This document shows, one piece after another, positions 12,291 through 25,117 of a stretch of 64,000 nucleotides of DNA (position 1 is the first letter of the stretch; every line of letters starts with the position of its first letter). The stretch is from Thunnus maccoyii (lineage: Eukaryota; Chordata; Actinopteri; Scombriformes; Scombridae), in the NCBI RefSeq assembly GCF_910596095.1, contig NC_056543.1:20276042-20340041 (forward strand). The letters are read 5' to 3'. The translations under genes and the position numbers were made by a program. A model generated the notes under the pieces. It worked only from the letters and a program-made list of their open reading frames with translations, was not told the origin of the DNA and did no database searches.

Positions 12291-12877
12291 TATGCTTTTA
12301 GAGAACTACAGTACTGTGAGAGAGAAAAAAAAGCAGCAAAATTGGATGAGTGTATGGATCAAACTCACATGAGTGTATGAAGCCAGCAAGACTATAGTGG
12401 TATCATAAGTCTGCTAGTCACAAATACAACATTAAAGTACTATTGGCTTTACATTAAAGTCAGTTTAAACTCTAGCTCACAAAACACTGTTAAGCCAAGA
12501 ATGGCCAGAAATGTTTAAATATCCCAGCAGGAGCTTGAAAATGAACATGTGGCCATATAACTGCCCCTTGGCCAGAAAACAGCTTATACTTCTGGTGGCT
12601 TGAGTTCATGTACGTCTCCCTTAATGCTGAACATTGAGTTAAACAACCCAGCGATGAATGGTGGTGAGACTTCTTACAGATGTATTAAACTCAAGTCCTT
12701 TAATGCGATCATTTCCTGGTTGTACCCTTTATACATGCAAGACCCAGTCAGTCTAGCCCTCAGTTTGAACTACCAGCAAGAAGTTACCAAATGTGTTCTG
12801 ATTAATCCAGAATAGAAAGTCATGTTTTAGTCAGATTTTATTTCACACACACGACACTAAATGAGGCCCTGCAGACT

Positions 12878-14050
12878 TCAGACTCCAGCCTTCATCTGGT
12901 TGTTGGGTGGCAGCCGTTTGCCCAGGTGGATCCCCACTGTCAGTCCAAACTCTTTGTTGGCATGTTTCTCATGGACCTCAGGCTTCAGCTGGAAACCCTT
13001 CTCCCCATCAAAGCAGTCCATGGGAGTAAAGGAAAGTGGTTCCTCTCCTAGGAGACCTTGCAGTCGTGTACGCCAGACCTCCAGCATGGTGCTGCGGGCC
13101 TCAGAAGGAACATGAGACGGAGCCCAGAAGATCTGAGGGGCCAGAACCTGGAAGCCGCAGTAGTGCAGGATGCCATTCTGTAGAGAGATGAAAATTTACA
13201 AGTGTTGAACAGCTGTTAAGCAACAAGTGGTGTTATTATGAAACAGTACCTGAAGTGGCCATAGTGTCACATTCATGTCTCCATTAATGCCATTTGCACT
13301 GAACATGGACTCATGAGACCCAGTGGTGAAGGACAGCATGGCTCTCTTGTCCTGTGAAGAAAGTAAACAATTTAAAAATATAAATAAGACTACAAATAAA
13401 AAGTAATGCAAACCTCTTGATTTGAGCCTTACCTTGAAGATGCCTTGGGTGTATCGCTTCTCTTGAGAGTAGGCAAAGCCCAGTGTGAGCACTCGGTCAA
13501 TCCAGCCCTTCATGATTGCAGGAACAGTGAACCAGTACATGGGGAACTGAGAAGTAAGGTTCAAAGTTAGCTTAATGTAGACAGCTTAAACATAACATTA
13601 CCGTCACTCAGGCTCTACCTGAAAGATGATCAAGTCTGCCGCCATGAGTTTACATTGTTCTTCAGTGATGTCAGCAGATAGTTTTCCTGCTTCCCATGCT
13701 GATTTTGTCTCCTCTGCATAACGGAAGTGTTCAGCATTCTTAATTTCTCCTAGAGAGAAAAGTGGAAATTCACTGTAGGGCTAAAGAGCAATCAAAGCAA
13801 GGGATTATGCCAGCAGGATATTTATATACCGGTGATGTCCTCTGCAGTAGCAGTAGCTTTAAACTTCATGGCGTAAAGGTCAGAAACTTCCACCATGCAG
13901 CCCTGAGCAGTTAAGACCTCTAAGGCAGCATCTTTGGCTGCTGCACTGAATGAACCAGCACTCTGGTGTGCATACACAATCAACACTTTCTTTGCTGCCA
14001 AGTCAAGAGTTAAAGATTAGACACAGCAAGTGCACATTGGATCAAAACAC

Positions 14051-14085
<35 letters not shown>

Positions 14086-14170
14086 CAAACTCAAGATGAA
14101 CAAGAGCTTGAAATAAACACTGTCAAAACATTCAGCAACTATGAGAACACAGAGTAGAAAACTCACCCAT
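12878..14170 (-). CDS. nqo1: NAD(P)H dehydrogenase (quinone) 1-like
   Basis: This is a cytosolic FAD-dependent two-electron quinone reductase (DT-diaphorase family), which reduces quinones directly to hydroquinones using NAD(P)H. Six coding exons join in frame with GT-AG borders: 14,167-14,170 (ATGG only), 13,830-13,994, 13,619-13,749, 13,433-13,546, 13,250-13,351 and 12,878-13,177. They give 271 aa; human NQO1 has 274. Family landmarks are KKVLIVYAHQSAGSF at the N-terminal FAD site, VSDLYAM, ADLIIFQFPMYWFTVPAIMK, NGINGDMNVTLWPLQ, and the C-terminal extension ending NNQMKAGV that separates NQO1 from the shorter NQO2. Phe155 and Asn161 stand where human NQO1 has the catalytic Tyr155 and His161. 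A minus-strand AATAAA at 12,837-12,842 implies a very short 3' UTR. A decayed copy of its last exon lies downstream. The NQO family assignment is firm; one-to-one orthology with human NQO1 is inferred. Confidence 0.93.
14049..14083. repeat. (TG)n microsatellite in nqo1 intron 1
   Basis: A TG dinucleotide run of about 34 bases inside the first intron of nqo1. Confidence 0.9.
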
Positions 14171-14275
14171 TCCTGAAGCAGGTTGTCAGCTGTGTGCAAT
14201 GAGCTTTACAATTACAAAATCTTGTGTGATAATGTGAGAAGGCAGCTCATACCAAGAGTAAAAGTCAAGATGTTG

Positions 14276-14283
14276 TTTTTATA
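14276..14283 (-). promoter_or_regulatory. TATA box of nqo1
   Basis: TATAAAAA on the minus strand, 106 bases upstream of the nqo1 start codon. This spacing allows a 5' UTR of roughly 75-80 bases within the first exon. The call rests on motif and position only. Confidence 0.5.
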
Positions 14284-14358
14284 CTCCAAGCCTCCTGGCT
14301 CATTTGAACTCCCACAGGTGTTGTCAATTAGCAATCAAGGTCATCAATCAGTCAGCTG

Positions 14359-14367
14359 GCTACCTCA
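14359..14367 (-). promoter_or_regulatory. Antioxidant-response-element-like core upstream of nqo1
   Basis: TGAGGTAGC on the minus strand fits the relaxed ARE core TGA(C/G)NNNGC, about 80 bases upstream of the TATA box. Vertebrate NQO1 genes are classic NRF2/ARE targets. The 9-base match alone could be chance. Confidence 0.35.
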
Positions 14368-14399
14368 CAGAACTCTCATCCACACAACTCATCCTGGCA

Positions 14400-17300
14400 A
14401 ACATTTTTTAAACAGGGAGAGAAAATCATGCCACTAAAAGTCAGAGATATATTTAGGTTTAATCAGTAAAACCACCCACAGATTAAGCCTGTTTTAAACA
14501 CAAGGATAAACTCACAGACGTGTCTTTTATCTAAAGGCAATGTGTGTCTTCTATTTTAGCCTACCCAAAATAAGACAGAGCCCATATTTGTCTGTGTCTC
14601 TGTTTTCATGTCTTTCAGTTTCCGTGTGGCTATTTGAGTGCGTGTCTGTCCCCCCTCTGTCTGCATACAAGATGTTTAATAATTATGTGCCGTTCCTGAT
14701 GTCTTTAAACCACATAAAGGAGATGTGGCTGAGTGATCCTCTCACTCTACTATTACTGGCCTCCAGCTCTGTTTTCCTTTACATTACTTTCCTTTAAAGA
14801 AACAGTTGCCTGCGGTCGAGGCCCGCTCACGAACGTTGCCCTGTGAAAAAAAAAAAACCCTCAGCAGCGATGGGCATCAAAGGCAAACATGAGCTGGCAC
14901 ACATCTGGCACCAAAATCACTCCTGAGTCCCATCTTACCAGCCACTGTGGGGATGGGGAGCGCAGGTGGGGGGGTGATGAACAACTGCTACATATTAGCA
15001 CATAAGCACACATGCATGCAAGCACATGAGTGGGACATATGGATATTCTTTGTCAGCTTCTTCTCTCACGTTGTCTCTCCTATTTCTCACTTATTGACAC
15101 TGACTTGAGTTTTAAGGGTTGGATTTGTCAAACCGCTGCAGGGATGGTTCAAATCTACAATTATGAGGCATTCTGGTGTTTACGAGGTCTACTCTTTTCA
15201 TCTCTGTGGCCTCCCTATTTATTACACCATAATAACATGTTGGTTTTTGTGTCTTCATTGAGTAGCCTACTCGTTGTCACAGTGAGCCTCTGGCTGCATT
15301 CCCTCTGTTGTGACAGGAAGGGATCATGTGTTTTGCTGGGAGGTATGTTTTCATGGTTTGTGATGTATTGAGCCACATGATCCAAACTATCCTGACAAGT
15401 ACGTGTCACACTTTCTTTTACATGTGTCAGGTACTTGTTGTGTTGTGCTCAAGGTTTTCCAGGCCTGTTCACATGTTTCATTCTGGTTTCTGGACATACA
15501 ACATGAAAGCAACATCTGCAGCCCACCTTTAGGAGCTCCTTTTACATATAACCACAACCATGCAAATTATACAGTACATAGGGGCTTTTAAAAAGGTACA
15601 CACATGCAATAGATGGTGGCTTGTCTTCATGGTAAATGCTGGATGATAATGTGAAAATGTTGCCTACAGTGCCATCATGTGGCCATTGCAAGAAAATACA
15701 TCAATTTGGTCCTTTTTATTTATGGACAAAAGGCACCTAAGGTAAAACCTCTGATTGAACTTAACATTTTTAATTGGAAAAAGTGTTCAGTCAAAAGTAG
15801 GGATGTCCAAATCTTTTTTGTTTCTTTTTTCTATTTAATTGCCCCTGTTCCTGTTCTGCATCATTTCATACTGAGAATCTGAATTTTTGTAATATTTTTT
15901 GTAAAAAGGTAAAGAATACAGATATGTTTGACAGGAGAACTGTGTAAGAAAATATAATAAGCATCACAAGTTTTCCTTGAAGATTAGCTATCATATTTTG
16001 TATCCTATATTATATTATATTAGTTCCTGGTTTCCTTTGCAATCAAGAGTTTGATTTGATGGTATTTATGATTTAAACATTGTTTTTGAATATCTGCCAG
16101 GGCTCAAGGAGGTTAAAGCCAAAGTGAGTGATAGCAATCCAGATGGTAAGTCATGAATTTTGGCTATATATTTGACGAACAGAATCACTGTAAAGCATGC
16201 AAACTGCAACCTTTAACAGATTAATGCCACTGATCTAATCACTGGAATGACTGTAAGTAAACAGAGCACCAGGATTTACAGTGATCTTCTGGCACGCTCT
16301 CAGTACGGCTCCCTGGCCAGGACAGAAATTAAAAGTAATTCAAGCTATGGCAGCTGGAGAAGGTTTAGGTCTTACAGAGGCCGCTTTCAAAATCTTGAAT
16401 TTCAATGGTATAACAGGGCCCTTCCTCTTCTGTTTCATCAGAACCAAATGATCAAACACAAAAAGAAGCAAAATATAATAAGCAAAAAGTAGATCTTTAA
16501 GAAAGTGTCCTATTTCCAACATTAACCCCAGCCATGAGACTAATATAGACTCTGAGTATGTGTAGCCTGGTTTTCACACTTTTAATTCATATGCTAGCTA
16601 TCACCTCTTAAAAGTGAGTTTATTATGAGCATTGGACTAGCTAAACTACTGGTATATGTGACTGAGATTAAATTACAGTAAATTACGTCTATGAAATTAC
16701 CTCTCTTCAACAAAGTAGTCCCCCAGGAAGCAGCATACACCAGCAAGAGCCATGTGGCATCATCTGCAGCGAGGAAATCACCATTTCTCATGAATCTGAC
16801 ATGTTACCAGCTGCACCATAGTTGAATATTCATATAAAGTTTGGAGTAGGAGGATATAAGAAAAGTTTGTGAATAATCCCTATCAGCAACAGCTCAGTCT
16901 CATATATTTACATCAGACAGCTGCTTCTGTGACTTCCTGTCCCAAATCAAAGCTGTTATTATGATTTTCTCATGAAACAGAAATAGCCACAAAAAGATAC
17001 AGGTGGTGTGTCCTCAGAGATTTTAGAGTGTTGTTGAGTGAATGTTGAGATCACCGGTTGTTTGCTCAGTTATACAGCATAGATGACAGCAAATGAAAAC
17101 CTCTTTAACTCCACATGCATGTATATACTCTATAACAGTACAACAACAGTGAAATATACATCTCAATCCAAGATGTGTACATAGGATAATTGTTTTTTAC
17201 ACACCATCTAAGCCAGAGGAAGAGCTGTATATTACTATAACTCCAGGTTTTGTGTGAGACAGTGAAAAGCGACACAGGGTTGGTGACAGAAACTGTGAAG

Positions 17301-20300
17301 CTGTAAGTGTCTGTCACTTGCTTCCACGCATAAGCATTTCAATTTTGACATGAAAACAATGTCACATGTATCTAATCATTTGCCGTATTTAATATAGAAT
17401 ACATTTAACATCACCTTAAAAGTGGGTTGACAAACTTAATCCATCTTTAAGTCTTTCATCCGCTTGTTTAAGGTCAGATACAGAGGACTAAAGAACGTGG
17501 GTCAACATGAATAAGAGGCCTCTATAAAACATGTAAATCTGTCAGTATATGACTTTCTATATACAGTGTGTCACAGCAGGTATGGTAAACTGATGGTGCA
17601 TCATGCTCGTTTTCTGTTAATGTGACATTTGTTCATACTTAAGGATGGGTGGAAAAAAATGACAAGGAGAGAAGACTTCACCAATAACACAGTTCTAAGT
17701 TCTCAATATCACAGAATAAATTCAGGAAAGAGAGACAAGTTCAAAAACAACATTTTCTGTCCGTGTCAGGGAATATTATAATGATGGAGAACAATAAAAG
17801 CCTCAAGGCAAGAATGCACAGTGTAATCTTTCTCTCAACAGTCACTTCCACAACACATTTTATGTATGGCAATTTGTTAACATCTCACAATACTTAACTG
17901 TGGCCAAAGAAAAGCCACTCAGTCCTGATAGTGACGGACTGTCTTGCATTTTACTGACTGGAAACATCCTGGTCAGCTGCAGAGAAAATATTATTGTACA
18001 TTTGGCATGACTTGAGACCAGGTGTTTTAATAAATTTGAATTCGGACTGTTCTCATATCAGACCAATAAACTGCCCTCATTTCAGTTATAAAGGGGCAAT
18101 AAGGGTCTGCTATTGCTTACAGCTCTGACTATGAGTTTCCTGGCAACAGATGGTCCCAAAATAAAGGGATACACACTTCTTCTTGCGTGTAACAAAAAAG
18201 AGGGATACAAGAAGATGAAATGGAGCATAATTGACATTGTGCATTTGCAATGTTCAAATAAATAATCTAAATTTGCTGAGGTGACTTTGAGTACTTTGGT
18301 TTTTCTATTTTATTTCATTTTGAATGCTCCTTAAATTGTGTTGAGAGCAACATCCGCTGCCCTTTTCTGATGTCTCTTCTTACACTTTATATCTTCAGTT
18401 GAAAATGAATATGTATGTTAAGTGGTACTTAACTTCTATATTAAGGCCATTGAATGTAATATATTTCACTATGTTTGTCCTCTCTTCTCATTCTACTTCC
18501 CCTCTCTCTGCTGTGTCCTCTTTGGGATAATCAGGCACTTATAATGTTTGTCGTCCAAGTATGGTTTCCAGAGCCAAAACCCTCCAGGCAATGTGATGAA
18601 GTGATGTTCACTGAAGTGTGACAGTGTGTTGTAGAGAAACACTGAGTTACATTGTTAACAGAGTGGATGAAGGACTAACCTTGCGCATATTTTATTCAGT
18701 GTTACAGCACAGGCCTGCACCGAGATGAGAGCGACTGCTTCCAGAGTAAATTCTCTGACTGAAATGAAAGTCTCTCTTTTTGTCTTTTCTTTTCGCTGCC
18801 ACATTTACATGTTGTATGCCTCTCCGCTGTCCACTGACTTCCCCCGAGGAGTTAGAAACAGGTGTTCTCCGCAAGACATATTTAAGGAGTTTGAACAAAC
18901 AACAATTTTGAAATGATGCTTTAAAGTTTGAAGGAGATAACGCTCAAATTTTAGCTCACAAAAACACTCACATGGGTTTTCCCTTGTGTTCTTCTCAGGC
19001 ATTCAACAAATCCATCTACTCTGCTTTTCCATTTAAGCTTCCCTGTATCAATTATATTTTGTAGAGGGTGTGTTAACCGCCTCGTCCTCCTCTTCTGCTG
19101 TTACACAACTCTCTCGTCCCTACACTGCAGCTGGGAATTTTGTGCACAAGCCTGAAAGCAAAACTGATCTAAGTGCTAGATTGGAATGAAAACTCTATAA
19201 AAACTTGTTAGAGTGGATACATAGATTGTTTGTTTTGTTGTCAGTAAACAGAGGACAAGGGGATTACTCCACTGAATTAAATTATAGTGTTGCACTTTAT
19301 TTAACTTTTGCAAAATACAAACAAATGCCTTATTTAATGAGTCTGTACGTTATTTGTTTATTTGGATCTCTTTTAGCTCAAGGCTAATTTCCCAAGAGTC
19401 CATCTTAAAATCAAAATAAGAAAATGTTCAGAATACTACAGGCCTATGGCACAGATAGATACACACACACATACACACCATTTACTATATACACATGATT
19501 ATAATACACTCACACACTCAATTAAGCTTAATCTTACATAAAATACACAGTATGTGTACTTATACTTTCCATTTACACCAACACATCTGCATCTAAACTA
19601 AACATCAGTTATTAGTCATATCGTAAACACATTATTGTATTGAGTTCCATTGTTCATGTCTGAATACTTATTGGTCTTTTGAACTTTTGATTTTTTCCAA
19701 ATAGTGCAACTGAATGTTGTCTCACATATTTTTCTACTGTGAGTAGTCATTTCCTAACAGTTTCCTCATAATTTCTTAAAACATCCTGAAAAGTAATTTG
19801 GTATTAATTATGGGAAAATAGAGGCAACATTTTGAGTGTCTTAGTTTGTTTGAGTTTAAAGGTACATTGATGTTAAAAGGAATTTCCTTGAAAGAACTGC
19901 TCAAATTGAATCAGTTTATTATTGGAAACTTCATTCCTTCATATACCTGTAGACAAATAGGACATTTTTACATGTTCACCTGACTGGCTGTTATGTTAAG
20001 TTAGCAATTATAATAACTTTGTGAAGAGGTACAAAACTAATACAATGTTACAGTAATTGGAATTAATTGTTAGAAGAATGATTGAAAATTTCTCTCTATT
20101 TTTACTTAAATTTGTGCCTAAAAATTATAGCGTTATCAGCACTTTTTGTGACCTTCTATGAAATGAATAGTTTACTGAAAGGGAATACTTACATCTATGA
20201 CAGGAATGTAATATATAGTATATACAAACTACTGCAAATCCAAAGTTTCTCAAGCTGATGTTCTGCTGTTCAATTCTTGTTCATGTTAAATATCAACAAT

Positions 20301-23300
20301 ACATTATTCATGTTTATAATTTGCGATGAAGGCTTTTGACATTATTTTCTAAAGAACATCATCTTCCTCCAATAGTGAAAAAAGAAAACACAAAGTCTCT
20401 TTCTTGACTCTGCACACATTTAAAGATTGTGCCAAAAAGACTTGAGAAGCACAGAACCGCTGCAACGTCTCACCTCTCTTCCTCCTCACCGCAGTATCCA
20501 TGGTGACAAAGCTGATTGATTAGATGTCATCTGATTCCAAATCAGCAGAAACAAAATATGACAGCAGATGGTAACCAGGCAAAGAGGGGAATTGAGGTGG
20601 GGGAGTGGGGTGGGGTAGGGACCAAATTAAAATGAAACTACTTCAGTTCATTTGCATCTCCAGGACTGTGATTGGTTGATGACACATGAGGGTTACACAA
20701 AATGGCAAATAAACATGACAGAAGGTAAAAGTGATAGAAAGGAAGAGAAAGGAAGAAGGACACAGGTCAGTCTGCAAGAATCTTTTTCCACCACTGAAAT
20801 CCAGATGCCATGATTTAAAACATATAAAGTTATGGTGCTGTAGTCGTGAGCACAAGATTCTGCACATTCATGTTCATTAACATATACAAATGCACATGTG
20901 CATGCATGCACAGATGAGGAGGAGGAGATGGAAATGTGAGGGTTGTGGCTCTGGCCTTTAAACAGATGGTGTCCAGACTGAGACAGACGAGGAGTTAAAC
21001 CCAGGAGAGTTGTTGTAGAAAAGGGGGAGGAGAGAACACAAGAGAGGCGAGATGCAGTGAAGGAAAGGGCACAGAACCTGAAAGTCCTCCCATGATACTG
21101 TACTGTATGTTCACAAGGGATTCTACTGAAATCAAGTGTTTTGTGCTGCTGTTCATTGGAGGTCCAGTTTTACATGTACAGTGGAGAAACATGGCTTTTG
21201 TAACATCTCATTTGAATGTTTTTAGTGCATTTGGACATAAAATGGATAATTAAAACATCTTGACTTTTTCTTATCACTCGTGCCGACCAGGTGTTTGCGG
21301 CAGAAGCCCAGATTATCCGGAGTCTAGAGTATAGACTTTAAGTTTGGACAGATGCGACGGAAGGGATCGGGCATTATCTATTCATTAGTCCTGCTGTGAA
21401 GCTGGGCTGCAGTCAAAGTCTGAGCCTCCAGATAAAAAAATATCTTTCTCAATACTTATGAAAGGCAATGAAAAATAAGAAATTTTAAACAAATTTAAAC
21501 GAAGAATTGACAGATAAATGTAGCTTTTACCCTGATTTCCCAACATCAGGCTGCTGTTTCATATTTGTGACAAAGATGTTTCTCTATAAGAATAATATAT
21601 TCTTGAAGACTTAACACGTATTTTCTATTTTAGACATTAATCAGAAACAGTTTTCTGAACATTTTTAATCACTAATATGTTTTTAATCTGATCAATTTAA
21701 TTTCAGCACCTGGAGCTGTCCATACTCTGACTTTTTTCTTTAGGACACAGCCTATATGTGCTTGAATGTGATAGATTCTGAAGATTTTTTTATTTCAAAG
21801 CTGATAAACATATTTGATGGAGCTCAATGAGGGCCAGATTCATCATATAGGCCCTTATTGCCGCCCCCCCTCCCCCTTGTGGGATATTAATCTAAATAGT
21901 CAATGATTACCAGTGTTTGAACTAGAGGGAAGAGTCTGACCACTTGTAAAAAAAAAAAAAAAAAAAAAAAAAGAAGATAGAAGAAGAAGATTATCATTGA
22001 TTCAGCAGTTATAGTAAATTTAGCAATTGAAAGGACTCAAACTATAACACTGCATATCATCACATTTATTGAATTCCTGATAAAGGAAAGTAGACATGAT
22101 CGAAAACCACTGAGAGCATGACACATAGATTTAGGTGAAATATATAAAGTTGGGCATTAAATTGGGCTGGAGCCCACCACTCCATCTCCTTCAGTATCAA
22201 TGGATGTGAGACTGCAGCAGTAACTCAATTAATTATTTACACATTCTGATCTTACAGCCTTGTGATCCTAAATGCTTTCCTGCACAGCAAACAGGTAAAC
22301 TGTTATACACACAATCCAAGTTCTTACAGTGAAATCTTCAGGAAGAGGGCAAAGCAATCAGACTGAAGGTCCTGTAATAATAAAAGATGCCCCTCCTGCC
22401 CTCAAATCACCCCAGTCATCACTGAGAAGGGTAAACAAATACCAATGTTTACTGAGAAATCATCTCCTTCACATGACGCATCTCTCTCCCTGTGATGAGC
22501 AGCGTATCCAGGTCATTTCCCAATCGACAAGACCGAAATGGTCACATAGAGAGAATGATAATGATGTTAGCCATATGCCAAGGCCTTCTCAATAACCACA
22601 CATGATCCCCAATTGAGCATTTATGGTGCCATTTCTGACAGTGTCTGAGGAAACATTTTCCACCATCACGCCCTGGTGGTGATTTACTCACGATGATTAT
22701 GTTAGTAATGATTAGCTCTGACATTTCCCTCTAAGAGATAAGCAGATCAAACATAAAATGCCAGAACCTCGATCCCACACCTACCACACATGACCATACA
22801 TCAGCCTACAATCTGAATCACAATATTAAGATTTATACTTTTTATGGTTTATAACTTGCATGGCAATGGATAGAGTAACCTTTATCAAACTTATGTGCCA
22901 ATTTCTTCTTTTCCTGCTTTGGAAAATGAGTACAGCCTTAAATTCATGTCCCATACAAACATCTTATCCGCCACCATCTCCTTCCCAGGTACCTCTGTCA
23001 GCACTGGGCCTATGAAATGGCAAAGCGAAAGTGAAAATTTAGTTTATTGGACCCAATCTCTGTTGTGCAAGGTGGTTTACAGATCCCTAGCTCTCTAGAT
23101 ATCAGCTGCATTTGGCTTTTAAACCCCAATCTTTCATCATAACAGTGAGCTGCTTCTACTTTGTTCGCACTTAAAGTTTAATGGCCAGACAACAGCAGGT
23201 GTTTCAACCTGTTTCTGATTGAAACATTTCACTTTCTATTGAGACACGGGTGTTCACTTGACCTTATACTAATAGGATCCTGGAAAATATGGCGTCATTG

Positions 23301-23400
23301 CCAGTAGTTTCGCGTCCAGTGGACTATAATTAATTTACGCTCATGGACAGCAAGGCGGCTAATAGGTTCACTGGGTTGTAACCTTTAGAATGAAATGGCT
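14400..23400. other. Gene-free region between nqo1 and nhlh2
   Basis: About 9 kb with no supportable coding exon on either strand. It contains a poly-A run at 21,948-21,971, short CA-rich patches near 19,460, and one cluster of homeodomain/E-box-like sites at 20,494-20,570 that may be regulatory. The position upstream of nhlh2 makes it a plausible home for that gene's distal enhancers, which is inference. Confidence 0.5.
20494..20570. promoter_or_regulatory. Candidate enhancer: PBX-HOX, MEIS and E-box site cluster
   Basis: Within 77 bases lie an X-box-like GTATCCATGGTGAC (20,494-20,507), a perfect PBX-HOX site TGATTGAT (20,513-20,520) followed by TAGATGTCATC, and a MEIS site TGACAG (20,559-20,564) abutting a CAGATG E-box (20,565-20,570). 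The sequence is non-repetitive. It is unproven; the support is motif density alone. Confidence 0.3.
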
Positions 23401-23420
23401 GCACCTCATCCAAATCTGAC

Positions 23421-23427
23421 TATAAAG
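23421..23427 (+). promoter_or_regulatory. TATA-like box of nhlh2
   Basis: TATAAAG lies just upstream of a locally CpG-rich segment (CTACGCGCGTACG). It is about 400 bases before the donor site of the nhlh2 5' UTR exon, so transcription would start near 23,450. Confidence 0.4.
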
Positions 23428-23449
23428 CTTTGCTACGCGCGTACGTGTG

Positions 23450-23824
23450 TTTTTATCAGCTGGGAAGGAAAATGAAAGGAAGGAGAGGTTTGGATAACAA
23501 ACGCCCTCACTGTGCGTGTCGTCACTTCGCTCCTGTTTCGTGGAAAGATGGGGGTATATCTCATCCTGCGCACAAACAGGCGAGGCTGCGTACTGAAGGG
23601 AGGGATGCGCACCTGACAGTATGACGGACAGGGAGGAGGACCAGCAGGGCTGCGTGGCTGTTTCACCCCAAGTCAAAGTGAATCTCACGTCCCGTTTTCA
23701 GCTCTTCGACCTGGCTCAACTAAAACAAGACCAGGATAGCATGGAGGCTGATCGGGAGCTTAAGACCTAACTTTACCTGTTGGTGCGCGCTGGGTGTTGC
23801 TTCATATGTGAGATTCTGTGTGAG
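23450..23824 (+). other. nhlh2: 5' UTR exon of nhlh2 (start approximate)
   Basis: A strong splice donor (GAG then GTAAGT) ends this exon at 23,824. The matching acceptor, TTTTCTAG before GAGCGCTGCAG, opens the coding exon at 25,090. The resulting intron is 1,265 bases. A separate non-coding first exon upstream of a single coding exon is the expected layout for NHLH genes. The left end is a guess from the TATA-like box. Confidence 0.55.
23621..23770 (+). other. Upstream ORF in the nhlh2 5' UTR exon (49 codons)
   Basis: ATG with A at position -3 opens a 49-codon frame starting MTDREEDQQGC and ending ADRELKT before TAA. It sits wholly inside the inferred 5' UTR exon. A minimal ATG-Arg-Thr-stop frame lies just upstream at about 23,605. 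Whether it is translated is unknown; as a uORF it could dampen nhlh2 translation. Confidence 0.35.
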
Positions 23825-24599
23825 GTAAGTTCAAATCAAATTTATTTCTTTTTTTTCTGCATCCAGCAGTGATTTTACTCAATATTTGCTCTCCTGCGCA
23901 GTTTCCAATGTTTGGAAGCTTCTTTGTGTATGCTCAGTTGCTCAGATTGCAAGCTTTGATTTTTATTTTAACTTATAACAGCCCGCCCCGTCTTGATAAA
24001 ATTAGAAAATTAATTAGAAAATAAATCAGAGCCTTCAAGTTACTCCTGCTCTTCCGGGGCAAGCAGCTCACCTGCTCATTAAGAAGTTAAAAAGATTAAA
24101 GCAAATAAGGAAAGGTTAAGGATAAAGTGCATTTGTTTTTGCGGTATTGATATTCTTTATGTGTTTGTTTTTTATGTGAGAGCACACACTGTGCAAATGT
24201 GTCTGTGTTTTTGAGGAACGCATAAAACACACTTTATGGAAACACATTTCCCCTTGGGACGATAAATCGATCGATCTTGTTTCAGCACCTCGGACAGCGC
24301 TGGTCGCTGGGACGCAGCCGTGCAGATCCGCCAGCAGGGGGCAGCACGAGTCTCTCATATGTCAGAGTCCTTTGTTCTGTAGTTTTTAAAACTTCTACAA
24401 AAAAACAAAAATCAGCAATTATAATAACATACGTAACATAACATAATCACCAATATAAGCCAAGTAATTTTACGATTTCGCCAACTTTAAAATAGTAAGT
24501 CTCTTTCTGGATCCAAAACTTGGTTCAAGTTTGAAATCTTGTATCCACCATCCTCCAAGATGTCTGACACATTTTAAAGTAAAGTTTACCTTCAATGAA

Positions 24600-24775
24600 A
24601 TAAGACAAGATATACTTTATTGGCCCCAAGGGGTAATTTGTCTTGGGTTCAAGTGTTGGATACAGCTGCATGTAGAAAAATACAAGCTACACACAAAATG
24701 TACATAATCTCAGTATGTACATGAAACCGAACAGACACATACACAATACATTATTGCTATAAAATGATAAAACAC
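24600..24775. repeat. Fish interspersed-repeat tail in nhlh2 intron
   Basis: The phrase ATACTTTATTGGCCCCAAGG followed by GGTAATTTGTCTTGG resembles the 3' end of a widespread fish retroposon. A related piece lies at 29,033-29,150. I cannot name the family with confidence. Confidence 0.4.
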
Positions 24776-25117
24776 AATGATCTGTGGCCAATACAGAGGC
24801 AGAGCATATTCATAAGAATTAAAACAATAAAAAGGTGAAAGTCAGATGTGCAAAGGAGCCAATGTCCATAAATTAGATATCCAATTAAATAAAACAAGCT
24901 TTAAAAAAAATATTTTACTCACTATCAGTCAATATCGCACATAAAATCATATATACATTACAGTCCGTAAAAATAAACAGCTGTGTAATAGATAGATTAA
25001 GTCACACAGGTTCTCTGTTCAGCAGTTTTAAAGAGGTATAGGGACAAAGCAGGGCTTTTTACTTTACTGAACTTCTGTCATTTTCTAGGAGCGCTGCAGT
25101 CTAAGGACAGGAGCGTG

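Noticed and set aside
16247-16492. 81-aa plus-strand ORF rich in Arg/Ser/Tyr
   Set aside because: No family match, no splice-site evidence and no flanking exons.
23368-23688. 106-aa minus-strand ORF over the nhlh2 promoter
   Set aside because: It lies antisense to the inferred 5' UTR exon, in a GC-richer patch where long chance ORFs are common.
25115-25117. GTG codon as the nhlh2 start
   Set aside because: The in-frame ATG directly after it gives MLSPDQ, matching the family N-terminus; a GTG start is not needed.
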